From assembly GCF_000331575.1 (NCBI RefSeq), contig NZ_ANOK01000005.1, positions 1 through 64,000 of the forward strand: a DNA stretch of 64,000 nucleotides. The letters are read 5' to 3'. Positions 1 through 9,586 of the stretch are shown here, piece after piece. The position numbers and the translations under genes were made by a program. Position 1 is the first letter of the stretch. The number at the start of each line of letters is the position of its first letter. Under the pieces are notes generated by a model that was not told where the DNA came from, ran no database searches, and worked only from the letters and a program-made list of their open reading frames with translations. The DNA comes from Calidifontibacillus oryziterrae (GTDB lineage Bacteria; Bacillota; Bacilli; Bacillales; Bacillaceae_J).

Positions 1-14
1 CAGCGGCAAAATCT

Positions 15-366
15 ATCATATCATTTTGTTTCGTGGAAGTCAACAACTTTTTTAAAGAAGTTTTTACGCCGTCTCTTTAGCGACATTATTTATTTTACCA
101 ATCAACTTCATAGAAGTCAATACTGTTTAATAAATATTTTTAATCGCCTTCTTTCAGGCAGCGACCTTTATAAGATAACATCTGACACTTCTAAAGTCAA
201 CATGTTTCTTTAAACATATAATCATTTTTTGATCTCTCTATATTATTATTCTATATTATTATATAGAGGTCTTTATCTTATCCTTATAATCAAAAAAAAA
301 CACGTCGCTGCTCTTTTTAAGGAAGCGACGGTCTTTACTATATCATGCACTATATTTTTACGTCAA
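15..366 (-). promoter_or_regulatory. Tandem sigma-A promoters, probably of an rRNA operon to the left
   Basis: Reading leftwards there are four near-consensus promoters. Proximal: TTGACT (38-43), 17-bp spacer, TATGAT (15-20). Second: TTGACT (115-120), 17 bp, TAAAAT (92-97). Third: TTGACT (195-200), 17 bp, TATCTT (172-177). Distal: TTGACG (361-366), 18 bp, TATAGT (337-342). The upstream three are each followed by a GTCGC-containing segment that can fold with a nearby GCGAC or GGCG. Stacked strong promoters with a repeated initial transcribed region are typical of Bacillus rrn operons, and in B. subtilis ygxA lies next to rrnD. The rRNA genes themselves are outside the window, so the target is inferred. 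No gene is seen in 1-402. Confidence 0.75.
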
Positions 367-402
367 CATTTCATTTTTTACAAGTCAATAATTCTGATAG
401 TT

Positions 403-1278
403 TTAGGAAACGATATATTTTCTTTGATATATATTATTGCTTTTTGTTCCTTCATTTATTACGCGAACGATATTTTTTGATACTAAATATTGAAGAAGGA
501 GACCTACGTCCAAGTTAAAGTCCTCGAGGCTTTTTTCCTGCATTAACTCAGCTATTGTCCAAGGCTCTTCTTTTGATTTCATAATATCAACTATGAAGGA
601 GCTGCCAATCCTTGCACGCGAACTGATGGCAAATTCACTGGCTAACAATAGTAATTCTACCTTTTCTTCTATCGTTTCTGTGCTTTCTACAAGCTCCATA
701 TAAAGCTTATACACTTCCGGCTCTATTTTTTTAACCTGTTTCCAGACGGTTACTTCCGGATAAAATCCATGTTCAATAACCGATAGCCTAGCTAAATGAT
801 GTAACGCAAGAACCATCTGATTATAAGCATCTAAATATTGTTTCCTCTCATATAAATCTTTTCCGTTTGACCAGCTCCGAATTAATTTCGCAAACTCTAT
901 TACAATTTTCCTCTTTCGAAACATCACTGGAAATTGAAGAATTGAATTCCTTAATGCCTCTATATATTGATTACGCTCAAATAAAACGGTCCCATCTAAC
1001 ACCCAATAAAGTAGTCTTCGATTTGAGCCATTAGCTAACCATTCATTAAACTGATTTTCATTAATAATATGAAAAGCAACCTTTTTCTCATCAATATTGT
1101 AATGTTCGACTTCATACATAGGCCCTTCGTCGTTCATATTTTTTTCAATTACAATTAATATTGTATCGAAATTGTCTGTTAGAGGACTATTTGCTTTAGC
1201 TTTTTCTAATAACAACACCCCTAGTGTTTCGCTACGACTCACTCTTTCTTCATAAATAGGCCGAAGTAACTCGTCCAT
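403..1278 (-). CDS. ygxA: YgxA-like nucleotidyltransferase-family protein
   Basis: A soluble 291-residue protein with no signal peptide or membrane segment. It resembles Bacillus YgxA, which is annotated as nucleotidyltransferase-like and whose biological role is unknown to me. The N-terminal ~120 residues would be the degenerate nucleotidyltransferase-like part; the C-terminal ~70 residues are helical and winged-helix-like. The position supports the call: next to ygzB and perR, with rrn-type promoters immediately downstream, as in B. subtilis. Its 3' end lies close to the distal rrn promoter, so readthrough into the rRNA operon is possible. Identity by family resemblance and synteny is good; function is unassigned. 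Confidence 0.8.
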   Translation of the reverse strand: MDELLRPIYEERVSRSETLGVLLLEKAKANSPLTDNFDTILIVIEKNMNDEGPMYEVEHYNIDEKKVAFHIINENQFNEWLANGSNRRLLYWVLDGTVLFERNQYIEALRNSILQFPVMFRKRKIVIEFAKLIRSWSNGKDLYERKQYLDAYNQMVLALHHLARLSVIEHGFYPEVTVWKQVKKIEPEVYKLYMELVESTETIEEKVELLLLASEFAISSRARIGSSFIVDIMKSKEEPWTIAELMQEKSLEDFNLDVGLLLQYLVSKNIVRVINEGTKSNNIYQRKYIVS

Positions 1279-1464
1279 ATAAATGCCCCCATCTACCTTA
1301 CTCTTTGTTTAAATATCATGACTTTAGTCCCAAATGTTCTCGCTATAAATTATTCTACAAGGGTTAATAAAAAACCTTTTTTCACTATTAATAAGTTTAG
1401 ATTTAGATTTGATAAACTTAATAATTGTTTATGTGCTATAATTTTCAGTTAGGAGGGAATTGAA

Positions 1465-1815
1465 ATGGGTTTAAAATATTCTAGTAAAATAAATAAAATT
1501 CGTACCTTTGCCTTAAGTCTAATATTTCTTGGATTTGCTTTAATGTATGTCGGGATTTTTTTCAAGCAAAACGTTTGGTTAATGTCATTTTTTATTTTTA
1601 TTGGTTTTCTTTTCATTATTGCTAGTACCATTGTTTACTTCTGGATTGGAATGCTTTCAACAAAAACCGTTCAAGTAAAGTGTCCATCCTGTAACAAAAC
1701 GACCAAAATGCTTGGCCGCGTAGATCTATGTATGTATTGTAACGAACCACTTACTTTAGATCCAAACCTAGAAGGAAAAGAGTTTGACGAAAGCTATAAT
1801 AGCAAAAAAAAATAA
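1465..1815 (+). CDS. ygzB: YgzB, UPF0295 membrane protein
   Basis: A 116-residue protein with two membrane segments (about residues 15-32 and 38-62). After them comes a cytoplasmic zinc-ribbon-like tail with CPSC (about 73-76) and CMYC (about 89-92). This is the UPF0295/YgzB family, conserved beside perR and ygxA in Bacillaceae; function unknown. The start is an ATG with AGGAGG about 8 bases upstream. It converges on perR and shares the terminator at 1815-1841. Confidence 0.85.
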   Translation: MGLKYSSKINKIRTFALSLIFLGFALMYVGIFFKQNVWLMSFFIFIGFLFIIASTIVYFWIGMLSTKTVQVKCPSCNKTTKMLGRVDLCMYCNEPLTLDPNLEGKEFDESYNSKKK

Positions 1816-1841
1816 GCTGAAAGCAGCTCATGCTTTCAGCT
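1815..1841. terminator. Bidirectional terminator between ygzB and perR
   Basis: An 11-bp perfect stem (AGCTGAAAGCA with its complement) has a 5-base loop and is followed by TTTTT rightwards; A-rich ygzB 3' sequence gives a T-run leftwards. It serves the convergent ygzB and perR genes. Confidence 0.85.
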
Positions 1842-1851
1842 TTTTACGTAC

Positions 1852-2289
1852 TTAATGCTTTTGGGTTGTTTTACAATCAGTGCATGTTCCATATACTTCC
1901 ATTCTATGATGGCTTACTTCAAAGCCTGTCACATGCTCGACTATTGTTTCTACCTCATCCAAGCCAGGGTAGTGAAAATCAACAATCTTGCCGCATTGCT
2001 CACAAATGGCATGATAGTGATCTGAGACATTACAATCAAATCGGCTTGAGGAATCACCGTAGGTTAGTTCTCTCACTAATCCGACTTCTTTAAATACCCG
2101 CAAATTATTATAGACTGTTGCGACACTCATGTTTGGAAATTTTCCTTCAAGCGCTTTGTAAATCTCATCTGCAGTTGGATGGGTCATTGAATTTAATAGA
2201 AATTCTAATATCGCATGACGTTGAGGTGTAATTCGAACTCCAGAACCTTTTAGAGTTTCCATCGCCTCTTGAATACGTACTTCTGCCAT
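1852..2289 (-). CDS. perR: Peroxide-stress regulator PerR (Fur family)
   Basis: PerR is a metal-dependent repressor of peroxide-defence genes; H2O2 inactivates it by oxidising a His ligand of the regulatory Fe(II). The 145-residue product has the Fur-family winged helix (about residues 15-85, ending in the recognition segment around SVATVYNNL). A dimerisation domain follows, with the regulatory-site motif DHYHAIC and two structural zinc pairs, CEQC and CTDC. I chose the ATG at 2289 because AGGTG lies 7 bases before it; the earlier in-frame ATG at 2295 is too close to that site. A Per-box-like operator at 2326-2340 implies autoregulation. katG at 63.4 kb has another Per box and is a likely target. 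Confidence 0.93.
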   Translation of the reverse strand: MAEVRIQEAMETLKGSGVRITPQRHAILEFLLNSMTHPTADEIYKALEGKFPNMSVATVYNNLRVFKEVGLVRELTYGDSSSRFDCNVSDHYHAICEQCGKIVDFHYPGLDEVETIVEHVTGFEVSHHRMEVYGTCTDCKTTQKH

Positions 2290-2325
2290 CGTCATGCACC
2301 TCGCTTTCAAGTATATATTATTACT

Positions 2326-2340
2326 TTATAATTTTTATAA
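2326..2340. promoter_or_regulatory. Per box upstream of perR
   Basis: TTATAAT-T-TTTATAA matches the Bacillus Per-box consensus TTATAATnATTATAA with one mismatch. It lies 37 bp upstream of the chosen perR start, where autorepression would be expected. Fur and Zur boxes are similar; the adjacent perR gene makes PerR the likeliest ligand. Confidence 0.7.
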
Positions 2341-2479
2341 TGTTATAACCATTGTACAATCAGCCGTGTTATATTGTCAATCTGCAAATAAATTTTTCAC
2401 CACTATCATAGTGGAAATCCCTAAGCGGTACTCATGTTTTTTGTCGCGCTTATTTACCCTTGTTTACAATAATTATTAA

Positions 2480-3028
2480 TTATTGATGTAATCCAAGCTC
2501 CTCTTCGTTTAATCGATTATTGACATAGCGAGCGGCAATAAACAAGAAATCTGACAGACGATTTAAGTATGCTACAGCTAATGGATTAACACCTTCACCT
2601 ATTGCCACCGCCTTCCTCTCTCCTCTTCTTACAATTGTTCTAGCGACATGTAAGGCGGCACCTGCAGGATGACCACTAGGTAATATGAAATTTTTAAGCT
2701 GTGGTAATCTTGCATCCCACTTGTCTATCGTTTGTTCTAACTCTGTAATATCATTTTCTTGAACTGACCATTTTACCTCTTTTCCCTGCGGAGTTGCTAG
2801 CTCTGCCCCAACATGAAAAAGCTTCGTTTGGATACGATGTAGTATTTCTAGTATTTCCTGCTTCCCATCAAATGTCTCTTTTTTTAAATAGCTTAAAGCT
2901 AAGCCAATCATGGAATTGGCCTCATCACAAGTACCATACGCATCTACGCGTGGATCTGTTTTTGATACTCTATCTCCGTAAATTAAAGAAGTCGTCCCTT
3001 TGTCCCCTGTTTTCGTATATATTTTCAT
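2480..3028 (-). CDS. yvqK: ATP:cob(I)alamin adenosyltransferase, PduO type
   Basis: It would transfer the 5'-deoxyadenosyl group from ATP to cob(I)alamin, making adenosylcobalamin in the cytoplasm. The 182-residue product begins with the family's ATP-binding signature (KIYTKTGDKGTTSL) and contains the second conserved motif, VARTIVRRGER (about residues 129-139), in a helical-bundle fold. Length is normal for PduO/YvqK. The ATG at 3028 is preferred; an in-frame TTG sits directly before it. The upstream dehydrogenase gene ends right at this start (TAG next to TTGATG), so the two are co-transcribed. No adenosylcobalamin-dependent enzyme is visible in the window. Confidence 0.88.
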   Translation of the reverse strand: MKIYTKTGDKGTTSLIYGDRVSKTDPRVDAYGTCDEANSMIGLALSYLKKETFDGKQEILEILHRIQTKLFHVGAELATPQGKEVKWSVQENDITELEQTIDKWDARLPQLKNFILPSGHPAGAALHVARTIVRRGERKAVAIGEGVNPLAVAYLNRLSDFLFIAARYVNNRLNEEELGLHQ

Positions 3029-3031
3029 CAA

Positions 3032-3982
3032 CTAATACCCCCTGTTTAAGTCAATTATATTTTTGTAATTATTCTCACCTTTTAAATATTTTTCTAAATT
3101 ATATTCAAAAATATCAAAGCCTCTACGTTGATAAAGGGCTGATAATCCCGATAAATGGGGAGTTACGGTTACATTTTCCATCCTCCAAAAAGGATGATCT
3201 TCCTTCAACGGTTCAGTCTCAAAAACATCTAAGACCGCATGGGCAATTTCATTTCTCTCCAGCGCATTCATTAATACACTTTCTGCAACAACCGTTCCTC
3301 TGCCAATATTGAGAAACACTGCATCATTTTTCATTATGGCAAAATGCTCCTCCTTCAACAGATGAACCGTTTCTGGGGTACTTGGTAGGACGGAGACAAT
3401 AAAATCACCTTGTTTCAGTGCAGGCTTGATGTCAGCAACCGAATATATTTCATCGATATATTCTGATGGTTTGCCGCTACGATTGATACCAATCGTTTTC
3501 ATGTTAAATGCTTTTGCCAGCCGAGCTATTTCTGTCCCAATTGCCCCTGCACCAAGTATCGTTATTGTTTTGCCAAATAACTCAATCATTTGGATGGAAC
3601 GATCCCATATTTCATTTTTCTCGTTTTCTATTAATTGCTTTGTCTTTCTTGAGACTTGAAGCATCATTCCAATTGTATATTCGGCCATAGGTGTTTTATG
3701 GATCCCCCTGACATTTGTAACGAGAATTCCTTTTTCTTTAATCGCTTGAAAAGGCATTTTTTCCATGCCAGCGGACAAAACCATAATCCATTTTAAGTTT
3801 TTTGCCGTATCAATTAATTGTTCATTTAAATCTTCGCCATATGTAATTAATATTTCCGCGTCCAGTAAATCCTCTTTTGCCTCCTTCATTGCTGTTTTAA
3901 AGCAAAAATTTACGTTTGGATATTTTTCTAAAAGCTTCTCCTTAATTGCTGTCTTGACTCTAAATGTTGTCAGTATTTTCAA
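3032..3982 (-). CDS. D-isomer-specific 2-hydroxyacid dehydrogenase
   Basis: An NAD(P)-dependent dehydrogenase of the D-2-hydroxyacid family (SerA/GhrB-like), acting on an unknown 2-hydroxy/2-keto acid pair. It has a Rossmann motif, ILGAGAIGTEIA, mid-protein. The catalytic residues appear as NIGRG (Arg region), the Glu in VFETEPL, and His in PHLSG. I chose the TTG at 3982 because GAGGTG lies 6 bases before it; 316 residues is the normal family length, whereas the longer frame adds a 30-residue hydrophobic leader without ribosome-binding site. It is probably the first gene of an operon with the cobalamin adenosyltransferase. Substrate cannot be told from sequence. Confidence 0.82.
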   Translation of the reverse strand: MKILTTFRVKTAIKEKLLEKYPNVNFCFKTAMKEAKEDLLDAEILITYGEDLNEQLIDTAKNLKWIMVLSAGMEKMPFQAIKEKGILVTNVRGIHKTPMAEYTIGMMLQVSRKTKQLIENEKNEIWDRSIQMIELFGKTITILGAGAIGTEIARLAKAFNMKTIGINRSGKPSEYIDEIYSVADIKPALKQGDFIVSVLPSTPETVHLLKEEHFAIMKNDAVFLNIGRGTVVAESVLMNALERNEIAHAVLDVFETEPLKEDHPFWRMENVTVTPHLSGLSALYQRRGFDIFEYNLEKYLKGENNYKNIIDLNRGY

Positions 3983-4107
3983 AAATATCACCTCACAGTT
4001 AATTATAGCGTATATAGTGAAAACGTGAAAACGTACAAATAAAAAAAGTGCGAAATACAATCGCACTCGCACTTCAATTTTACCGCTATCATCTGAGGAG
4101 GTATGCC

Positions 4108-4257
4108 CTACAATATAACATACGAAAATAAACTGATTTTTGTATAGGTAATCGCCTGTAATTCGTAAATTTCAGGAGAATGATAAGCCGAAGAAAGACG
4201 ATTCATTACCATTACGCCGGATTCATTATTGATAATAATGTAGTCCTTTCCCTTAAT
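4108..4257 (-). other. In-frame open stretch after the bcp stop codon
   Basis: Directly after the bcp TAA the same frame stays open for 49 codons to a TAG at 4108-4110. The predicted peptide looks protein-like (GKDYIIINNESG near its start, VMNRLSSAYHSPEIYEL further on). No convincing start was found: there is an AAGGGAAAGG close behind the bcp stop but only ATT codons at the right spacing; the first ATGs are about 15 codons in and lack a site. It could be a small gene with an unusual start, a remnant, or chance. Confidence 0.2.
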
Positions 4258-4728
4258 TTAAGCCAAGTTTTCTTTAATAAATTGTAATGCCTCTTCAACA
4301 TGTCCTTTCACCTTAACTTTGCGCCACTCCTTCACGATCTTGCCTTCTCTGTCAATCACAAAAGTTGAACGTTCAATCCCCATATACTCTTTACCAAAAT
4401 TTTTCTTTAATTTCCAAACACCGTACGCTTCGGCTGCCTTATTTTCTTCATCTGCTACCAGTAAAAATGGTAAATCATATTTTTCAATAAATTTTTCATG
4501 GCGGTTCAGTGGATCAGGACTCACGCCTATAATAACAGTATTTAACCCAGCAAAGCTTTCATGATGATCGCGAAAGTCGCACGCCTCGGTCGTGCACCCC
4601 GGCGTCATATCCTTTGGATAGAAATACAACACGACGTTTTTTCCTTGAAAATCAGATAATTTTATTAATTCACCATTACTTGCCGGAAGCTCAAAATCCG
4701 GTGCCATCTGACCAATATCAACTGCCAT
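4258..4728 (-). CDS. bcp: Thiol peroxidase Bcp (YgaF), atypical 2-Cys peroxiredoxin
   Basis: A thioredoxin-dependent peroxidase that reduces H2O2 and organic hydroperoxides in the cytoplasm. The 156-residue product has the peroxidatic motif TPGCTTEACDFRD (about residues 43-55): the first Cys is peroxidatic and the second, five residues on, is the resolving Cys of the BCP/PrxQ group. The start ATG has GGAGG 8 bases upstream. Length and context (between perR-side genes and gsaB) match B. subtilis ygaF. An open frame continues past its stop (4108-4257). Confidence 0.92.
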   Translation of the reverse strand: MAVDIGQMAPDFELPASNGELIKLSDFQGKNVVLYFYPKDMTPGCTTEACDFRDHHESFAGLNTVIIGVSPDPLNRHEKFIEKYDLPFLLVADEENKAAEAYGVWKLKKNFGKEYMGIERSTFVIDREGKIVKEWRKVKVKGHVEEALQFIKENLA

Positions 4729-4852
4729 CTCAAAACCTCCATTGTTGTTTTACAAATACAATATCTAACAATACCATATTTTTCAAATATTAACTGAGAA
4801 GCTTTACTCATTCATTAAATATTGACTACTCGGTGTTCAGCGTTTTCGTTAT

Positions 4853-5347
4853 CTAATAATATCTCCGACTTCTGTTCGCAGACTGCGTACGTGTATGAAT
4901 GGTTGCTTTTTTTATCGAATACGCCTCCTCCATTTCTAAAAAAGACCTCATAACAAAGGCGATTGGTAACATATAACCTATTAGCGCTTCGATAATTGCA
5001 ATCCACCTTCCGATACCAATAGGAGTAATGTCGCCATAGCCAACAGAAAACATCGTAATGGCGCTAAAATACATGCCTGTTGATAATAGCTGTAGAAACT
5101 GCCCTGCCACTAATTGACCCGCTTCAACCAATATCGGCTTCCCGGTCACGATGATCACAGCGTACATACATCCAAAACCAACTAAAATGATTATATAAGT
5201 TAATAGTAAAACAACGAAGTATTCGAACGGTAAAAACCGTAGCTTTCTTAAATGGGTTTTATGATCTGTCCATATCCATTTCAGGCTTTTATAAATGATA
5301 AAAACAATCATAATTATGCTAAAAAGGACCACCCTATTTTGCACCAC
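4853..5347 (-). CDS. Two-TM potassium channel protein
   Basis: A small ion channel of 164 residues. A first hydrophobic segment (about 5-20), a transmembrane helix (about 43-65), a pore helix and the selectivity filter TMFSVGYGDITP (about 97-108), then a final helix (about 113-132). SVGYGD is the K+-channel signature, so a tetrameric K+ channel is the likely form. There is no RCK/TrkA-N domain; the cytoplasmic tail is short and basic. Starts at tandem GTG codons behind AAGGTG; exact start uncertain. It is divergent from gsaB. Confidence 0.8.
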   Translation of the reverse strand: MVQNRVVLFSIIMIVFIIYKSLKWIWTDHKTHLRKLRFLPFEYFVVLLLTYIIILVGFGCMYAVIIVTGKPILVEAGQLVAGQFLQLLSTGMYFSAITMFSVGYGDITPIGIGRWIAIIEALIGYMLPIAFVMRSFLEMEEAYSIKKATIHTRTQSANRSRRYY

Positions 5348-5522
5348 CTTTTCATTATTTATATGAAGAAGTTGTCCAAAATAGAAATTAATTCCTTTGG
5401 CTAGTATTTGGCGAAAATAAAAGTTTTGTCTTTTTAAATATATTTTTACAAATGTAAAATGCAGTTTTTTTTCTAAAAGTTAATTGATAAGATTAAGCTA
5501 GACTACATAAGGAGGCAATATA

Positions 5523-6818
5523 ATGCAATTCAACAAGTCAGAGAAATTGTATTCAGATGCGCTAGAACATATTGTAGGTGGAGTAAATAGTCCTTCTCGA
5601 TCATTTAAAGCTGTTGGTGGTGGCGCACCTGTTTTTATGGAACGGGCAAAAGGTGCCTACTTCTGGGATGTTGACGGTAATCGCTACATCGATTATTTAG
5701 CTGCATACGGACCAATTATTACTGGACATGCACATCCCCATATTACAAAAGCAATTACTAAAGCTGCTGAAAACGGCGTGTTGTACGGAACACCAACTGA
5801 GCTCGAAGTTCAATTTGCCAAAATGTTGAAGGATGCGATCCCTTCACTTGAGAAAATTCGCTTTACAAACTCGGGAACAGAAGCTGTTATGACAACCATT
5901 CGCGTTGCAAGAGCGTATACAAACCGTGATAAAATTATTAAATTTGCCGGCTGTTACCATGGTCACTCAGACTTAGTATTAGTGGCTGCAGGATCAGGCC
6001 CATCTACATTAGGAACACCTGATTCTGCTGGTGTACCGAAAAGTATTGCCCAGGAAGTAATTACTGTTCCTTTCAATGAAATTGAACCTTTTGAGGAAGC
6101 ACTGAACAAATGGGGCGACCAAATTGCCGGTGTGCTTGTAGAGCCAATTGTCGGGAACTTCGGTATCGTTGAGCCAAACCCTGGTTTCTTGGAGAAGGTT
6201 GTTGAGCTTACCCATCAGCATGGAGCTTTAGTCATTTTCGACGAAGTAATTACTGCCTTCCGCTTCATGTATGGCGGTGCTCAAAACCTGTTAGGAATTG
6301 AACCTGATATTACTGCGCTAGGAAAAATTATCGGTGGTGGCTTGCCAATCGGTGCCTATGGGGGACGTAAAGAAATTATGGAGCAGGTGGCGCCATTAGG
6401 CCCTGCTTATCAGGCAGGAACAATGGCTGGAAATCCAGCATCAATTTCAGCTGGGATTGCATGTCTCGAAGTTTTACAGGAAGAAGGACTTTATGAAAAA
6501 CTCGATGAGTTAGGTGAGATTTTAGAGGAGGGTATTTTGACACACGCGAAAACATATAATATCCCGATTACAATTAATCGCTTAAAAGGTGCATTAACGG
6601 TTTACTTTACAACGGAAAAGGTTGTAAATTATGCTCAAGCCGAAAATACTGACGGTGAAATGTTCGGCAAGTTTTTCAAGCTGATGCTTCAGCGAGGTAT
6701 AAACCTAGCGCCTTCAAAATACGAAGCATGGTTTTTAACAATTGCCCATACAGAAGCTGATGTGACGGAAACGCTTCGGGCAGTCGAAGCTTCATTTATG
6801 GCGATGAGTAACAAGTAA
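5523..6818 (+). CDS. gsaB: Glutamate-1-semialdehyde 2,1-aminomutase
   Basis: A PLP enzyme converting glutamate-1-semialdehyde to 5-aminolevulinate in tetrapyrrole synthesis. The 431-residue product has the family landmarks: [10 protein letters not shown] near the N-terminus, the PLP phosphate loop [32 protein letters not shown], and the PLP lysine in [17 protein letters not shown]. Length is normal. The start ATG has AAGGAGG 7 bases upstream. As in B. subtilis gsaB, it lies by bcp and ygaD rather than in the main hem operon, so it is probably the paralogue of hemL. A 31-bp tandem array follows its stop. Confidence 0.92.
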   Translation: MQFNKSEKLYSDALEHIVGGVNSPSRSFKAVGGGAPVFMERAKGAYFWDVDGNRYIDYLAAYGPIITGHAHPHITKAITKAAENGVLYGTPTELEVQFAKMLKDAIPSLEKIRFTNSGTEAVMTTIRVARAYTNRDKIIKFAGCYHGHSDLVLVAAGSGPSTLGTPDSAGVPKSIAQEVITVPFNEIEPFEEALNKWGDQIAGVLVEPIVGNFGIVEPNPGFLEKVVELTHQHGALVIFDEVITAFRFMYGGAQNLLGIEPDITALGKIIGGGLPIGAYGGRKEIMEQVAPLGPAYQAGTMAGNPASISAGIACLEVLQEEGLYEKLDELGEILEEGILTHAKTYNIPITINRLKGALTVYFTTEKVVNYAQAENTDGEMFGKFFKLMLQRGINLAPSKYEAWFLTIAHTEADVTETLRAVEASFMAMSNK

Positions 6819-6822
6819 CAAC

Positions 6823-6979
6823 ATAGAATATATGAGAAAACGTTAATTTCGTTGTAGAATATATGAGAGTACATTAATTCCGTTGTAGAATATATGAGAA
6901 AACGTTAATTCCGTTGTAGAATATATGAGAAAACGTTAATTCCGTTGTAGAATATATGAGAAAACGTTAATTCCGTTGA
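6823..6979. repeat. 31-bp tandem array, about 5 copies
   Basis: Five consecutive copies of a 31-bp unit containing GAATATATGAGAAAACGTTA, starting 4 bases after the gsaB stop. Internal copies are nearly identical; the first two diverge. The unit does not code (ATG-TGA in each copy). Reported as an intergenic tandem repeat. Confidence 0.9.
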
Positions 6980-7015
6980 TGTACTAGATGAAATTAAATA
7001 AAAGTGTTTAAAAAA

Positions 7016-7052
7016 AGCAAAGTGGAAGAAAAATTTCACTTTGCTCTTTTAT
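7016..7052 (+). terminator. Terminator downstream of gsaB
   Basis: A stem of AGCAAAGTG with CACTTTGCT around a 12-base loop is followed by CTTTTATT. It lies beyond the 31-bp array, so the gsaB transcript would include the array. Confidence 0.7.
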
Positions 7053-7268
7053 TGGAGAAAGAAAATTCCTACTTTTCGATCCTCAATATAAAAATAATCT
7101 AAAAATATTAAAGATCAACTACAGAAATAAGCTATTATTTTATATTATCAATCATTACAATTATTATTGAGAATGGTTATTGTCCTATATGAACATTTTA
7201 TTGTCGCAATTCGGATTTTATTTGCCCAGCTTAATACTTTATTGTCCTGAATCGGACATTTATTGTCC

Positions 7269-7597
7269 GACTGCCACTATTTGGAAAACGAAATGTACAT
7301 GAACTCATTCGCCGCCTCGACTGCCACTATTTGGAATACGAAATGTACATGCACTCAATTACCACCTCGACTGCCACTATTTGGAAAACGAAATGTACAT
7401 GAACTCATTTACCGTCTCGACTACCACTATTCGGTAAATACAATGCGCTCACACTCATTTACCGTCTCGACTGCCACTATTCGGTAAATACAATGCACAC
7501 ACACTCATTCGCCGCCTCGACTGCCACTATTTGGAAAATACAATGCGCTCACACTCATTTACCGTCTCGACTGCCACTATTTGGAAAATACAATGCA
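7269..7597. repeat. 50-bp tandem array, 6.6 copies, ending at the ygaD stop codon
   Basis: Six full units and one partial 50-bp unit start at 7269, 7319, 7369, 7419, 7469, 7519 and 7569; each begins GACTGCCACTATTTGG or a close variant. Two sub-types alternate in the middle of the unit (ACGAAATGTAC versus ATACAATGC). The last copy merges into the 3' end of ygaD. The stretch 7053-7268 before it holds no gene; it contains several ATTGTCC or TCGGACA segments that look like eroded repeat units. Confidence 0.92.
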
Positions 7598-7602
7598 CAA
7601 AT

Positions 7603-9396
7603 TTACCTTACACTACATCCATCTTCAGTTTCAGGCACATCATCCAATTGTTGCACCTTAAACAAGTTGTAATAGCTGCCCTCAAGCTGCATTAATTCTT
7701 CATGAGTCCCTACTTCTTTTATTTCACCATACTCAATCAACACGATACGATCTGCATGGGTGATCGTAGCTAAGCGATGGGCAACAATGAACGTTGTCCG
7801 GTTCCTTGCAAGTTTATCTAGCGCCTCTTGAATGAGATGCTCGCTTTCCAAATCCAGTGCTGATGTTGCTTCATCTAATATTAATAATGGTGGGTTTTTC
7901 AAGAAAACACGGGCGATCGCCACGCGTTGCTTTTGTCCCCCAGAAAGCTTCACGCCCCGTTCGCCAACCTTCGTATCATAACCGTTTGGTAGCTCCATAA
8001 TAAATTCGTGAGCATTGGCAGCCTTCGCTGCGGCAATCACTTCTTCATCTGTTGCATTTGGATTACCCATTAATATATTCATTTTTACAGAATCACTAAA
8101 CAAAATATTATCTTGAAGCACCATACCGATTTTATCGCGTAAGGATCTCGCTCTAAAGTCACGTATATCAATACCATCTAATTTAATCGAGCCTGAGGTT
8201 ACATCATAAAAGCGTGGGATAAGGCTTACTAATGTAGATTTGCCACCGCCGCTCATCCCAACCAACGCAATTGTTTCTCCCGGTTGTACGTCTAAGGAAA
8301 TATCCTTTAACACCATTGTTTCCTCGTCATTATATTGAAAGCTTACATTTTCAATTGTCACATTCCCCTTAACCTCTTTTAGTTCAATCGCATTTGGCTT
8401 ATCGACAATATCATACTTCTCATCTATAAATTCAAACATTCGATCCATTGATGCCAGCGACTGTGTTAACGTAGTTGAAGAGTTCACTAGGCGCCGCAAA
8501 GGGTTATATAGCTTATCCATATAAGAAACAAACACAACCATTGTTCCTATTGATAAATTTCCGGTAATCACCTCATACCCTGAAAAAGCAATAACAATTA
8601 ACGGTGCGATATCAGCAATCGTATTCACGACAGCAAATGTTTTGGCATTCCAGCTCGTATGTGCCAAAGCTTTATTTAGAAAATTTTTATTTTGCTTATT
8701 AAAAAGCGTTTGTTCATGCTCCTCTAATGCAAAGCTGCGAATCACCGGTACGCCTTGAACTCGTTCATGCAAATGGCCTTGTACTTCAGCCAAAGCCTGT
8801 GAGCGCACTCGCGTTAATTGCCGCAAGCGTCCATAAAAATATTTGACCGAAAATCCATAAAGTGGAAAAAGCATCATTGCAATCAGTGTAAGTTTTACAT
8901 CAAGCGTAAACAAAATGGCTAACGCAATAAAAATGGTTAACGTATCAAGCCAAATATTCATTAACCCAGTAACAACAAATGACTTTGTTTGTTCAACATC
9001 ATTTATAACTCGTGAGATCACCTCACCGGTTTTTGTGTTTGAGTAATAGCGCAAGCTTAGCTTTTGGATATGGGAAAAAAGCTGATCGCGGATATCATAT
9101 AAGATTTTACTTGCTGTCCATTGGGCATAATATTGACGGTAATATTCAATAGGCGGGCGCAAAACTAAAAATATAAGGAATGCAATTCCCATAATTAGAA
9201 ATAGTTGATGCACTTTTTCATCAACAGTTAAAGTTTCATTCGGGATAATATCATCTAGTACATATTTTAAAAATAACGGCATTAATAAAGGGATCCCAAA
9301 TTTTAAAAGTCCGATAATTATCGTTAAAATAATCTTCGATTTATAAGGACCTACGAACTTTAAATATCTCTTTATACTATCCAATCTGTACACCAC
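7603..9396 (-). CDS. ygaD: ABC exporter, fused permease-ATPase (YgaD-like)
   Basis: A half-size ABC exporter of 597 residues that would dimerise; multidrug or lipid-type substrate not known. The type-1 exporter membrane domain (about 15-320) has six predicted helices. The nucleotide-binding domain (about 350-585) shows Walker [11 protein letters not shown]-loop MVLQDN, signature LSGGQKQR, Walker [13 protein letters not shown] and the switch His in IVAHRL. Place and length match B. subtilis ygaD. The 50-bp tandem array touches its stop codon. Confidence 0.88.
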   Translation of the reverse strand: MVYRLDSIKRYLKFVGPYKSKIILTIIIGLLKFGIPLLMPLFLKYVLDDIIPNETLTVDEKVHQLFLIMGIAFLIFLVLRPPIEYYRQYYAQWTASKILYDIRDQLFSHIQKLSLRYYSNTKTGEVISRVINDVEQTKSFVVTGLMNIWLDTLTIFIALAILFTLDVKLTLIAMMLFPLYGFSVKYFYGRLRQLTRVRSQALAEVQGHLHERVQGVPVIRSFALEEHEQTLFNKQNKNFLNKALAHTSWNAKTFAVVNTIADIAPLIVIAFSGYEVITGNLSIGTMVVFVSYMDKLYNPLRRLVNSSTTLTQSLASMDRMFEFIDEKYDIVDKPNAIELKEVKGNVTIENVSFQYNDEETMVLKDISLDVQPGETIALVGMSGGGKSTLVSLIPRFYDVTSGSIKLDGIDIRDFRARSLRDKIGMVLQDNILFSDSVKMNILMGNPNATDEEVIAAAKAANAHEFIMELPNGYDTKVGERGVKLSGGQKQRVAIARVFLKNPPLLILDEATSALDLESEHLIQEALDKLARNRTTFIVAHRLATITHADRIVLIEYGEIKEVGTHEELMQLEGSYYNLFKVQQLDDVPETEDGCSVR

Positions 9397-9449
9397 CTAG
9401 TAGGTAATAACGATTCACGTGCTATTTACACCTTAAAAAAACTACCTTA

Positions 9450-9486
9450 AAAAAACTAGGCTTCCTTTATTTTTGAACGGAAGCCT
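9450..9486 (-). terminator. Terminator downstream of ygaC
   Basis: The stem AGGCTTCC with GGAAGCCT has a 13-base loop. Read leftwards it ends in AGTTTTTTT. It follows ygaC on the minus strand. Confidence 0.75.
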
Positions 9487-9586
9487 CTAAATCATGTATT
9501 TTAAAAACCTTCTGCTATCATGTCTAGGTAATTATCCCAACTAGTTCTAAATACTACATCAAAAGCATTATTTACATCTAAAGCAT

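Noticed and set aside
1..402. 83-residue plus-strand frame (229-480)
   Set aside because: It crosses the rrn-type promoters and overlaps the ygxA 3' end; very Ile/Phe/Tyr-rich from AT-rich DNA, without a start site.
7263..7487. 74-residue frame
   Set aside because: It is a reading of the 50-bp tandem array, with repeated Thr-Ala-Thr-Ile-type words and no homology.
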